From Paracyclopina nana (Eukaryota > Arthropoda > Copepoda > Cyclopoida > Cyclopettidae), in contig JAGUCH010000003.1 in assembly GCA_019096065.1 (NCBI GenBank), positions 1,240,001-1,304,000 of the forward strand: a DNA stretch of 64,000 nt, in the 5' to 3' direction. The notes beneath the pieces are model-generated. The model was not told where the DNA came from. It did no database searches and saw nothing but the letters and a program-made list of their open reading frames with translations. The translations under genes were made by a program, and so were the position numbers. Of this stretch, positions 33,901 through 44,970 are shown one piece after another (position 1 is the stretch's first letter; each line of letters starts with the position of its first letter).

Positions 33901-35107
33901 TGCCATAGCTCCTCGCTGGTGGTGCTGCGCCGTTGCTTTTCTGAGTGTCTGCGTCAAGTTTAACCGGCTCAGTCATTCTTGACACCTTGGGGGGCGGGGG
34001 AGCGTGAACGGGACTAGGTGCTCTTGGTGGACTGGCTAATTTAGCCAACGTTAACTCATCAGGACTGGACCTCTTCTGCACAGGGCTCGATTCGCTGGAC
34101 GATCGGTTGGGTGAGATGATCAGTGAAGGTTCTTTAAAGCTGATTTCGGCGTCCTCCTCAGACTCTTCGTCCGACTCGGACTCGGGATCCTCCTGCACAA
34201 CTGGAGTAGGCTTTTGTCTGGTCCGAGAGCTTCTTTGCACGTCAGGTTTGGGTGAAGTATCACGCTTTGCACTAGTGATAGGCACGTTGTACTTTTGATA
34301 ATCAGGCTCAACAGCTTTGGGCTTTTCAGGCGGAGCCGCAACTTTGTTGGCTCTGTTTTGCATAGAAGATTCGTCAACGTCCACACTAGGAGCAATTAAT
34401 GCTCCAGCCTTCAATCGAAGCTTCAAAGGTGGCACCTTCATCACCTCTTCTTGGTGGTTTTCTTTGGATTTTGGAGGGGCTGGTTGGTTTGGCATCACTT
34501 CCAGAGGCCTCAGTGGAGGAACAGGAGGTGCAACTGGAGCATTGTTGCCTCCTTTGTGCTTGAAGAACTTTGACACCTTGGCCGAGCTTGGAGCTTGCAC
34601 TGAGGGCTCCACCATTGACTCGCAATCATTGTAGTCACTGGATGAGTTCTTGGACTTGAAGAACTTTTTGGGCCTTGATCCACCCTCAGATGCCGAGGAG
34701 GATATTATAGGAGCAGCTCTGATCGATGTAAACGACGCCGAGCCCCATTTTCCAACCACTCCTGCTGATTTTGAGGCGGTCACTCCTAAAATTGAACCAT
34801 TTTGAGCGTAGGTTACTTTTAAATCCGCTCTCTCACAGTAAAAAGTGAGCATTGAAATTTCTGTTTCACTGAGCGACGCTTTTCATCACTTGGCCATTTC
34901 CCGAGTAAAAAAATTGTGCATTTATTAATGTATCGCAAACGAAAGAAAGTTTGGCGTGAAAAAATGCGTGTTGCTTAGATGTAATTCACGATGCCTTCGC
35001 GGAAAGAAGAAACTGCAAAAATGGCGATTCTTACCTTTTTGACATTGCTTTTTGAGCAGACGATCGAACGGAGTACCATTCTTGGGTGGTCGTCCACGTG
35101 ACGACAT
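30981..35107 (-). CDS. wapl: Wapl cohesin-release factor
   Basis: Twelve exons, complement of 35035-35107, 33645-34785, 33106-33582, 32625-33045, 32447-32563, 32267-32388, 32113-32213, 31749-32054, 31577-31684, 31429-31517, 31272-31373 and 30981-31208 (1094 residues). The N-terminal 400 residues are Ser/Pro-rich and disordered and include WGSASFTSIR near residue 40. From about residue 420 the helical WAPL domain runs almost to the end. EFNDDVEYIMDGL, TRCLSTVTLATKCM, MHLRAHGTMNKFF and LSQDRLNMDMDRDSLELMLNLL are signature segments. Wapl opens the SMC3-kleisin gate with PDS5 and removes cohesin from chromatin in the nucleus. The extreme C-terminus reads NSFGFDDDFDKL and contains an FGF motif of the kind WAPL uses to touch PDS5/SA, though in vertebrates those are N-terminal. 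Confidence 0.95.
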
Positions 35108-35579
35108 TTTGAGGGTAAAAATGTGGCAACAACCAATTTGGTATCAAAACGTCAAGTTGTCGCGCGAAGAAGGATGAAATGATATTTTTGACAACACACA
35201 CTTTTCATTTCTCCTGTTTTTCACCTTTTGGCGGATTTGAAAAGCTCGCCTGCCAACTCCGCCAGAAAGCTGTTTGGAATCGGATCGAAAAATGCCTCTA
35301 AATTTGAGAGACCCCAGATAATAGATTTTCTTTGCTACGTTGTCCGCAATTTCGGCTGATAGCACCAAGCAATAATTTCAATTTGGAAAAGCAAGTTGCT
35401 CTAAGACGCTAATAAATCATTTATTTCACTACGAAAGCAAGTATAGACTTAAATGATGCCTTAAAAATTATTTAAAATCGTCCTTAAAATAATTTGGCTT
35501 TATTTATTTAAAAAATTCATCGATTTGGCACTTTTTGACATTTTAATGTAAATATTGATTATTAAGATTCCATTTAACC

Positions 35580-36086
35580 ATTCTGCATAGAGGTGTATCG
35601 GGCCAAGAAAAGTCGGGCTCGGGTCGGGCTCGGGCTTTCAAAAAATGACTCGGGTCAGGTCGGGCCGGGCCTGAACTTTTTTTTCAGGCTTCGGGCTTTT
35701 TCGGGCCAGTCAAAAAATGTTACGGGCTTTTCGGGCCGAGACAAAATCTACAATTTTTCAGGAAAAATCTGAATAAAAATAACTTTTTTGTTAAGAAATT
35801 CATCTCAAGTACTAAAGGTTACGCAAATGAAGGGATGCTTAACAATCAAACTCAACATTAAAGGTCATAATCTGAAGCAATTGTTTTTCTGATTTTGAAC
35901 AAGTTTTTGAATTTAAAAAATGTCATTCGGGCCACTTCGGGCTTTTTGAAATGACTTCGGGCTTTTTCGGGCTTTCTGAAAATCGGCCCGAGTCGGGCTC
36001 GGGCTGGGGTCTTATTTAGCTCGGGCCAGAAATTGGTATCGGGCTTTCGGGCTCGGGCCTGAGCCCGATACACCTCTAATTCTGCA
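35580..36086. mobile_element. Non-autonomous hAT transposon
   Basis: Element 35588-36078 (491 bp) has terminal inverted repeats TAGAGGTGTATCGGGC / GCCCGATACACCTCTA. It is flanked by an exact 8-bp target duplication, ATTCTGCA, at 35580-35587 and 36079-36086. An 8-bp duplication and this style of terminus are hallmarks of hAT transposons. Subterminal regions hold many copies of TCGGGCT and GGGCTTT in opposite orientations on the two arms, as hAT transposase-binding repeats often do. There is no transposase ORF. The intact duplication suggests a fairly recent insertion. Confidence 0.92.
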
Positions 36087-36442
36087 GTTTCAGACTTTCT
36101 GCTCTTAACTCTCTCCGTCAAAAGCTTTGATCTTTCCTTACGTAGATCTAAAGCTCTGATGATAAGTCTTATGTGCAACCAATATAAACCAATCAATTTT
36201 TTAATGTTAAACATAGTGATATCATACCCAGAAATCAGATTTCAAGGTAAAGCGCGAAAATTGACCCCTTTTCAAACAGAAAAACAGTAGGGGGTCTACT
36301 TAAAAAAGAAAATTAAGAAATATTCTAGCATGGTACACATAAGTTCTTAAATGTACTTTGGTGCTGGCCAATGACTAGTTACCACAAAGTACTAGATGTC
36401 TTTATGACACTTGATTTTGCCCTATTTTATTTTGCAAAATCA

Positions 36443-37716
36443 TCAAAGCTGGACCGATGCAAAATCTGCAAATTCATCATTTTTCACACTTGGATGCTTC
36501 ACCATGCAAATGACTCCCTGTAAAGAAATTAAAAAAATTCACCGTTAATAAATCGGCAAAATACAAACACAAACTTACTTTCAATAGTTCATTGCGAGAA
36601 TTGCTTGATAAGCATGCATCAAATTGGCTGTTTTTCTTGAATAGAGATCGAGCTTCAAGTTGATTTCTCGGCTTTAAATTGGCAGCTTTTACAATATAGT
36701 CCCAAATTGCGCTATGTACAAATCCAGACCCTGGTTTGGCGTCTTCCTCCATGTCAATCTCAATGTACTCCACTGGGCCATCAGGGTTGTCACCCAGCCC
36801 CAATAGTCCACTGACGTCATAGCCGGCAAAACCAGGATAGGCATCGGTGAACAACGCTGCTGATCGTGCATTTATAATCGCTGTAATGATGTCAATTAAG
36901 GCTTGCAATGATTCATCGTTATTGTTATTATTGTTGTTGAACAGCCCAGGCAAACCAGTCAAGAAGAGCTCAAAGTTTCTCAAGTCTGTGTTGAGGTTAT
37001 TCACTGTTGTATCTGCAGTTGTCAAGGTGTTCACCAAATTTGTCACGCGAGTGTCAAAGCCCATTTCCAATTCAGCTGTGATGGCTTCCAATTGCGTCAA
37101 GTCCACAGTTTGTGTAATGAAATTGGTTGTGTTAATGATGTAGTTTACTCGGTTGGTCACTGTGGTAACTTGAGTGAGATTATTGCTCGTAATAACTTGA
37201 TCGTAACCAACAGTGCCATTGAACCCGCTCTCAATCGCCATGGGTAGCAGCAAAATTCCACCCACAATGACAGCATTGAGAAGCCCACTTAACACTGTTG
37301 TTAAGTAGTCCAACCAGTTGATTTTCCACTTGAATTTTTGATAGGACTCGATGTAATGCCAAATTCTCTTGTCTCTTTTCAAAAAGTCAAGCTGATAGTC
37401 TGATGCAAAAATTAGCTTAGAAATCTATCAAAATGCATGAGAGCTATTTATTACCTTTTTGAGGATTTTTAAGCGAGGGCTTTTGGTAGCCTTTTGGTCT
37501 GTTTTGAGATAGCCTAATTTTCTTGGTCCAATCGGACAAAGCCACAAATGATTCCTGATAATCCCTATCATATTCGGCCGTTTCTGACAAATCTGATAAT
37601 GCCGCTAGTGCTTTTTGGTTCTCAATATCGTCATAGCTATCAACGTAGCTGTAATCATAGTCACTGTATGTGCCACAATTAGGAAAAATGAAGGACAAAA
37701 ATAGCAAGATTTTCAT
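36443..37716 (-). CDS. Unrecognised membrane protein with Asn-rich lumenal part
   Basis: Three exons, complement of 37455-37716, 36579-37399 and 36443-36517 (385 residues). From the ATG at 37716 a signal peptide (MKILLFLSFIFPNCG) is followed by an acidic Tyr/Asp-rich stretch. A single long hydrophobic helix lies at about 119-141 (LTTVLSGLLNAVIVGGILLLP). After it the chain is rich in Asn and Thr with several N-glycosylation sequons and a run of seven Asn, then a GFAGYDVSGLLGLG segment. Upstream in-frame ATGs at 37737 and 37842 would hide the signal peptide, so I prefer 37716. Family and function are unknown. Confidence 0.62.
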
Positions 37717-37849
37717 AGTTGTGCTACTTGTTTCCATTCCACTTTCTTTGGCAACACTGCAATATTCACTGGGATCTCCAGGTGATTGATGTATGCTAAC
37801 TATAATTTTCGGATGTGCATCACTGATCCCAACTTTTTTCACGACAAAA

Positions 37850-38340
37850 GTGTGATGAAACTAAAAGAAGGGTGGCTATCAAACCATGATATTGCTAAGC
37901 CGGAATGAAAAATAAAACCAAACTCAATGCAATCATTTCAAAATCAGAAGCATGAATGACTTTTATAACTACAGCATGCGCTTAAGTTCCAAAATATGTC
38001 CGATACAGAAGATGCTGAGTAATGGTGGAGAGCCATTAAAAAGTATCATCAAGTTCCCTGTTCCATAGTCAAACACTTGTAATGTTTGTTTCTTTCAAAC
38101 AACCTTGGTCAATGTACTACTATTTTCAATCATTTTTGATAAAATAGAGCTATCATATTCCAACAGATATCAATTTGATGAAAAAATGCTTTAATTAATA
38201 TTGAGTACTAGAAAAATTAAAATGAAGCAAAATAAAAGAAGAAAGAAGGTAAATTAGTCACGAGTTGTTTTTTATAATACTGAATCACTTCTGAAACAAG
38301 TTGACAGCATTGCTATATCGAAAATCATAGTAGAGAAAGG
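37850..38340. other. Intergenic region, no gene seen
   Basis: AT-rich sequence between the orphan membrane-protein gene and Asf1; no feature recognised. Confidence 0.5.
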
Positions 38341-38352
38341 GGAAAAAGAAGT

Positions 38353-39247
38353 TTACTCAATGTCCATCCCGTCATTTGTGGAGTTGTTGTCATGACTTGC
38401 GAGGCTTGGAATCCTTGGTGGCAGCCCAGATTTTAGTGGAGACACCAACATTGGGTCTTTCATGGGTGGTAAAGCGTTTGGGTCCCCCGTGGGATGTTTG
38501 GGAGGCTTGTTCTCATCAAAGCTGGAATCGGAACTGGACGAATTTTCATCCTCGTCATTCTCCATGGCGGTGTCCTTCGTCTCATGAAGATTGCTTGGCT
38601 GAGATTGCTGTTGGTTCGACCCATCCCAGTTGATTTTGAACTTGGTCACGCGAGGGTTTGAAGCTAGAATATTTCTGGTGAGCTTGTCAAAAACAGGCTT
38701 TTCTGGCGGAGTTTCTTGCAATTCTGGTTCGTTGTACTCATTGCTAACGTAATATCCGACCCTGATGAATTCCTGAAATGGCAAGAAAATATAAATATAA
38801 GTGTAGGTTAACATTTAAGTTTTTTCAAAGGGTGAGAAATATCACATTAACTGAAATTTGAAGAGAAAATTTGACCTTTTGATGTCACTACTAAATATGA
38901 AAAAATATTCTTGTCTATGATGAAAGTAAACTTACTTGGCCTCGGTAAGCACACGTAATAAGAATGACCGTCACTCCTACAACATCAGAGACGGGAATTT
39001 TGTCTGGGTTTGGAGGATCGGCGGTGAAAACGAACTTGTGTCGCCCCTCGGGAACTGGGCCAACATAAACAGTGTCCAAAATTTGGTCAAACTCTTCCGA
39101 CTCGGCAGAGCCGACATAAATGATTTTCCACTCCAAGTCCTCGGGCAAATCTTCGATGCACTCAAAGGTGATCTCAAACTCGAATTTGGACATGAATTGA
39201 GTCGGGTTGTCGAGCACAAGAACATTGCACACGTGAACTTTCGCCAT
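38353..39247 (-). CDS. asf1: Histone chaperone Asf1
   Basis: Two exons, complement of 38936-39247 and 38353-38772 (243 residues). Residues 1-155 are the Asf1 immunoglobulin-like core: [70 protein letters not shown]. It binds the H3-H4 dimer and hands it to CAF-1 or HIRA during replication-coupled and independent nucleosome assembly. The C-terminal 80 residues are an acidic, Ser-rich tail (ENDEDENSSSSDSS), as in other animals. The ATG at 39247 matches the universal MAKVxVxNV start; an upstream in-frame ATG would add three residues. The family is nearly certain. Confidence 0.97.
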
Positions 39248-39254
39248 TGCTACC

Positions 39255-40040
39255 AAATGGTGAAATGGAGGCGCGAATTTCTGACGGAAAATTTATTTCT
39301 AAAGAATTGCCGATTTTCTGCGGGAAAAACAAACTTTTAAGTCAATCGCAATATTCCACAAGAAAAATCTACAAAAAATACCCAGATCTGTTGATTTTCT
39401 CATTCATTTCCCTTACTTTTGTTTTTACTAGCTGTGTCATGCAAAAAAATTTCAAATGTAGAGCCATTTTGAACTGGTTGAGTCTTCATCTTTTGTTGAC
39501 ATTTGACCCTAAATTTCGTATTACGAACATCAAGAGTAAAAAGTCGCGTCAATAAAAATAGCCCAATGCTTTTAGAAAATGCCAAAAACGTACTTTTACA
39601 TTCAGATGAAAAGCCCGTTTCTGGGTAATTTGATAAAAGAATTATGCTGAATAAGTCATGTTATTTTTTATTAGTGCATTGGTAATCTCCATTCTTTATT
39701 ACTATCCAAAATATCACACAGAAAACATTTTGGACTTCGTTCAGAAAAAGTAATAAAAGCTTCTTTTTTAAGGCTTCATAGAATTGCTCCTTTCTCTTCG
39801 ACAGTGCCTTAAAGCAGTGTTTATAACACTATTTAACTAGCATCGAAAGGAAACTTTTTAACCGGCAATAAAGTGTCTCAAATGAAGCATGATTTTTGAA
39901 ATAATAGAATAAAAAATACAATTTCAAAATGGATTGAGGCATTTTGTTACATCATTGGTTTGTTGTTGATTTAAGGATTGTTGACAAATGCACGAAGCTT
40001 CAAAGTTCACTTGCAGTATGTGATTATCTTGAGAATTAAG
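39255..40040. other. Divergent intergenic region, Asf1 / RMDN
   Basis: AT-rich and without coding sequence or recognised repeats. It must hold the promoters of both flanking genes, but no clear core element stands out. Confidence 0.5.
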
Positions 40041-40042
40041 CA

Positions 40043-41575
40043 ATGTCATCCATTTTGGAGCAACAATTCAGAGCCAAATGGGCTGTTTGGGCTGCCCTCG
40101 GGGCAGGCTGTCTCGTGGGCGTGTCAGGCTTGTTGCTAGTGCAAAAATTGGCCTTGAGGATCGAGCACACTTCATCCCAGGGACTGAGCCATGAATTGGC
40201 CAAATTGCACTCCTCTATTGCTGAATTGCAGCAGGAAATCAGGCAAATCAAAAAACCACCCCTAAAGTACGTTGCATACTAATTAGTCTTCATGACGTCA
40301 CATTTGAATGGAAGGTTTCACCTGTTTCTTGACTACTAATATTTATCAGATAATTTGAAAGAACCTTGCAGTTATTAATGTGCTTTTCAGGTCAGCTTTG
40401 AGAAGTGTGACATTCTCAGAAGTGGATCAATCTTTGGAGGAGAAAGAAGCCTTGCATTCAAGGTCACTAAGTTCCAAGTCTTCAACCACATCGACCACTG
40501 AGTACTTTTCTGCCATATCTTCGGACGATGAAGAATTCTATGATTTGCCAACTGATCCTGAAAATGAGAGCGGCCTTGCTACACCCACTAATGTCAACAT
40601 CAATGAAAATGGATTTGTGGAGAAAGCCTTACTTAAACTTGAAGAGGAGTTGGCTGATAATCAAGAAGAGCAAGAAGAGAGATTATTCTTCAGGCATGTT
40701 GACGAACTCATGGAAGGCCAAGCTGACGATCAGAAAGCTGCATTTGATCTCCTTCAGGCAAAAAAGAGTGAAAAAGTAGGTCATCATACGAGCTATCATC
40801 AGTTCCAAGGCATTAATGTTTTTTCTCAATTTTATTAGATATCCGAGAGTGCTGATTATTTATGGAGATTTTGCAAATCTATGTATTTAATGGCTGTGAC
40901 GCTTGGCCAAGAGGGCAACAACGAAAAGAAGCAACATATGATTTTCGATGCCGTCGACTATGGCCTTAAAGCCATGGAGGCTGACAGCGATAATTCCGAG
41001 GCTCACAAATGGTATGCAATTGTTATAGGATCTCGTGGAGAATATTTGGGCATAAAGGAGAAAATTCTGGATGGATTCGAGTTTAAGAAGCACATCGATC
41101 GAGCCTCTGAGCTCTCACCGCAAGACCACACGATTAAGCATTTATTGGGGAGGTAAACTATCTTTAACCTTCCTATACTTATCAGCCTCTAATGAAACTT
41201 AATGCAGATTCTGCTATGAAGTTGCTGCACTTTCTTGGTGGGAGAGAAAAATGGCAGCTACTCTATTTGCTGACCCGCCCAACGCAACGATGGCAGAGGC
41301 TCTTGACCATTTTCTTGCAGCAGAGGAGCTGAAGCCAGATGGCTGGAAAGAGAATCGCCAATTCATTGCCAAAACATACATTCAAATGAAAGACTACCCA
41401 GCAGCCATCTTTTGGCTTGACAAAGCCAATGAACTACCTGTCAAGAACCCAGACGTGAGACATAAGCTCGATCTGATAAATTGAAATTGTGCTTGTAACT
41501 TCTCTCTTCTCTTAGGACCAACAGGCTCAAAATGATATTGATGAACTGCTGCTGCAATGCCAATCCTACCGATAA
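40043..41575 (+). CDS. RMDN3: Regulator of microtubule dynamics, RMDN3/PTPIP51-like
   Basis: Five exons: 40043-40266, 40391-40775, 40839-41152, 41208-41454, 41516-41575 (409 residues). One N-terminal helix (residues 14-36, AVWAALGAGCLVGVSGLLLV) would anchor it in the outer mitochondrial membrane. A coiled coil (48-70) and a Ser-rich linker follow. The C-terminal half is the TPR-like RMD domain: YLWRFCKSMYLMA, AHKWYAIVIGSRGEYLG, FKKHIDRASELSPQDHT. The linker holds EYFSAISSDDEEFYD (112-126), which fits a phospho-FFAT motif (Ser at position 4). In PTPIP51 such a motif binds VAP proteins and tethers ER to mitochondria, and the TPR domain moves phospholipids. The short paralogue RMDN1 lacks this layout. 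Confidence 0.88.
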
Positions 41576-41659
41576 CATTCAATTTCTATGAGGTTGTGAC
41601 CAGTTAGAACAGCATTCCATATCTCTATTTAAAATCGTTTTCTTATTCAATAAAGACAA

Positions 41660-42215
41660 CTAGTTGTTTATTCTCACGCTATTCCAGCTAATTTTGTGGC
41701 CTCACTAAGATAATTCAAATATGTAGGGCTTCCGTCATAGCAACTACTTACTTTGACTCTTTACTCTTGAAGGTTTGTGATGTCTCAAGTTTTTCACCTC
41801 CTGATTTGACGAGAATTATTTTGTCGGCCAATCAAGTCTCTCCAACGCGACAAATGTTTCGAAAAACAAGCCAATCCATAAAAATGTGGCCTTCTAAACA
41901 ATTTTTAGGATTATCAATATGATAAATGTAAGATTAGAAATTATTGATCAGTCAAGAAGCTTTATTTTTAGCTTAAGTTTTCAAAGTTAGTTGCAAAGAA
42001 GTGTGAAAATATCCATGGTTCAATTGTATGTTTGCCTTAAAGTAAGTAGGCTGTTACACTTTTCGTCAAAATAATCAGCTGTGCTTCGTCTGGAAAGAAC
42101 TCATAGAAGCCGAGTCAAACTTTGAAAAGGAAGTTAACTCCTGAAACAGATTTCGTCTCGTAACAGGAAGAGCATGTGCCATAGCTGATCAAAGCAATCA
42201 AGACAATCTTGGAAC
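41660..42215. other. Intergenic region, no gene seen
   Basis: AT-rich sequence after the RMDN polyadenylation signal (AATAAA near 41650); nothing recognised before the first ERp44 exon. Confidence 0.5.
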
Positions 42216-42221
42216 TGAGCT

Positions 42222-44730
42222 ATGGATTGCAACATGAGGACTATTTTCGCTGCCGTTTTCATGGTAAATGCTAACGGACTTTTTGTCATAAATCGTTCAT
42301 CCATGAAAATTAATATACGTGCTTTGAAACTTATTCACACTGACATTTGTGTTTGTATAGCTGATTTTCTATTGATGAGTTTCTGTTCTTAGCAAACTTT
42401 GTAATAAAACGCCGATAATTTTAGGAATATGTCCAATGTTTCAGTTTCCGGTCGACCATGACATTTAACTGTTAGATTATATAGGATCTTTTCTGTGTTT
42501 CAGGTTTGTCATGTGGCCTATAATCCAACCAATAGTGGTGCAGTTCAACTTGATTCAACCAACATTGATGACACTCTTGGTAAGGTTTTATTTTTAACTG
42601 ACATCTGCAGCACAAATTTGTGTTTTTTATTACCATTTTCTCCTACGAAGTTTACACATGTTTTTAAGCATGTTTATCGCCTTGAAAAAGTCAAATAATT
42701 CCAGTTTTCTCTTCACAGCAAAAAATGAGTTTGTCTTCATAAACTTTTATGCGGATTGGTGTCGCTTCAGCAACATGCTTGCTCCAATTTGGGATGAAGC
42801 GGCCGATAAAGCTACTCAGGAATTCACCGAGCCTGGAAAGGTGGTCTTTGCTAAAGTCGATTGCGACAAAGAAAGTAAGTCCGTTACTTTTGTCCATTGC
42901 ACGTTCAGTATTATAGCAGCAATGCAGATGACACTTGTGATTTCTCTGACTAAGACTCATAATTGCAATAATTGTAGAATCAGTCTGTCAAGGACAAGGG
43001 ACAGGAATTAATGGTAAAATTCAGGGCTCAAACAAAAGACATCAGGTTTATTACGAGACTCTAAAATTTGAAATTGCGTACCTCGTGATTTTAGACCTTA
43101 GTAACTTGAGGTCTTTTTGATGGTCCTGATAAAAAAGGAATGGTTTTAATCTCATCACTTCCACGATTTCTTTCGCACATAACCATTGGCTTATTACTAA
43201 CAAAAAGCGATAGAGCATTGCAAGGTGATCTGTGCAGTGCTGTTGTTTTGGCGTTTACGAGCATCGTGTGTTTTTATATGAGATTTTGGAGCGTCCAATC
43301 ATTAACTAAAGTTGTTTTTTTTGCGTTGCAGGTAATCTCGGCACTCGATTTCATATCACGAAATACCCAACATTGAAGTACATCCATAATGGCCAGACAG
43401 CAAAACGAGAATATCGAGGTCAGAGGTCAGCGGAGAGTTTTGTCAAATTCGTGTCTGAGCAGATTGCCACACCTATCAATGAGTTTGCCAATCTGGAAGA
43501 GCTGCTAAATCTGGATGATAAAAAACGCTACATTCTGGGATATTTTGAGGCCAAAGAGTCCCCAGAGTACGAAACCTTTAGGAGAGTGGCTTCCAACTTG
43601 AAAGACGATTGTGTGTTCTACGCCGGTTTTGGCGAAGCTTCAGTCCGCATGCATCCACCCGGTATAAAAATTTTTTTTGGAAAATTTGCCGTTTCTTGAA
43701 TTCTTATTTTTAAGGGCAATCTATTGTTGCATTCCGACCGAACAAGGCTCGGTCAAATGAGGACGATGAAACTTTCACAGGGAAGCTCAATAGCTATGAT
43801 GAATTCAGTGTTTGGGCAGCCCAGAAATGCACTCCACTTGTGAGAGAAATTACCTTTGAAAATGCCGAAGAACTTACCGAAGAAGGCCTGCCATTTTTAA
43901 TCCTCTTCCACGCCCCTGAGGATGACGAGTCAATCAAGAGATTTTCAGATATTGTACAACGCGAGCTGCTCGAGGATAAACGTAAGTGCTTTTGATTTTG
44001 AAAAGCGTTTACATCCCAACCAGTAAATCTGATTTCAATTACGTTCAAAAAAATTGGGAAAGTTTCTGGTAGGGAAATAGCGCAATAGGCTTCGCAAAAC
44101 ACATGTGGTATTGATCCGCTAGATGGAGCTGCGCTTTGACAGCATTAGCAGAAATTGCTTACGATGCCTAACTATTTTCGCCATTCGACAGTAAAAAATG
44201 CCAAAGACACAAATCTCTAAAAAAAATCCAATTCTGGCTATTTTGTCCCCGCCTACAGTAGTGATAGCGAAAAAAACCTTAACTAAATCTCTTGATCTAT
44301 GATAATAAATGCACTTAATAATTTTTCAGAGAATGTCAACTTCCTGATAGCTGATGGCATCAAGTTTGCTCACCCTTTGCACCATCTAGGCAAGTCCAAA
44401 GACGATTTGCCATTGATTGCCATTGACAGTTTTAGACACATGTACTTATTTCCCAAATACGAAGATATGGAGATTCCTGGAAAGTTAAAGCAGTTCTTGC
44501 AAGACTTGTACTCTGGAAAACTGCACAGAGAATTTCACTATGGCCCAGACCCGAGCTCCACTAGTGATGAGCCGCAGCAGTCACAAGATGACCCAGCCCA
44601 AAATGTCATTGACGCCGATGGGAGAATCAAGGTGAAACGTTCCACAAAGCAAGTCACGCCTCCGCCTTCACAATTTCAACATTTGGGCCCTTCAAAGAAC
44701 CGATACACATTGCTCCATGATGAATTTTAG
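42222..44730 (+). CDS. ERp44: ERp44, thioredoxin-family ER quality-control protein
   Basis: Six exons: 42222-42263, 42504-42579, 42719-42874, 43332-43661, 43715-43981, 44330-44730 (423 residues). A signal peptide (MRTIFAAVFMVCHVAY) precedes the first thioredoxin fold. Its active site reads WCRFS (Cys54), the single-cysteine CRFS of ERp44 rather than CGHC of PDI. Two more thioredoxin-like domains and a Pro/Ser-rich tail ending RYTLLHDEF follow. ERp44 cycles between ER and Golgi, retrieving Ero1 and unassembled cargo through a mixed disulfide with this cysteine. The C-terminus HDEF replaces the usual RDEL. The second intron phase and the KES-NLG junction rebuild the family sequence exactly. Confidence 0.93.
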
Positions 44731-44970
44731 GCTCACGCGCGATGCTACAACTATTTTGTTTATTTGAAGAAGTATGCTATTTACATTCAAATGTTTTGCT
44801 GTGATGAATATTAATATGTCGTTCTTATACGAATCAGCAAAGAAAATGTCATGTTTTTGTTTGCGACCTTATTAATTAGTTCTAATAAAGTGAATGGAGT
44901 GAACAATGGCCAAAGTTTATTCTACTGGCAGCAAAGTGTCTCTTTCGCCACAATCTTATCATTGATGACG

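Noticed and set aside
37717-37842. Upstream in-frame ATGs for the orphan membrane protein
   Set aside because: Starting there would bury the clear signal peptide at internal position; the 37716 start gives a normal secretory N-terminus.
42979-43020. Possible extra ERp44 exon after ATTGTAG
   Set aside because: Direct joining of 42874 to 43332 restores the family sequence in frame; the extra segment would insert residues not seen in ERp44.
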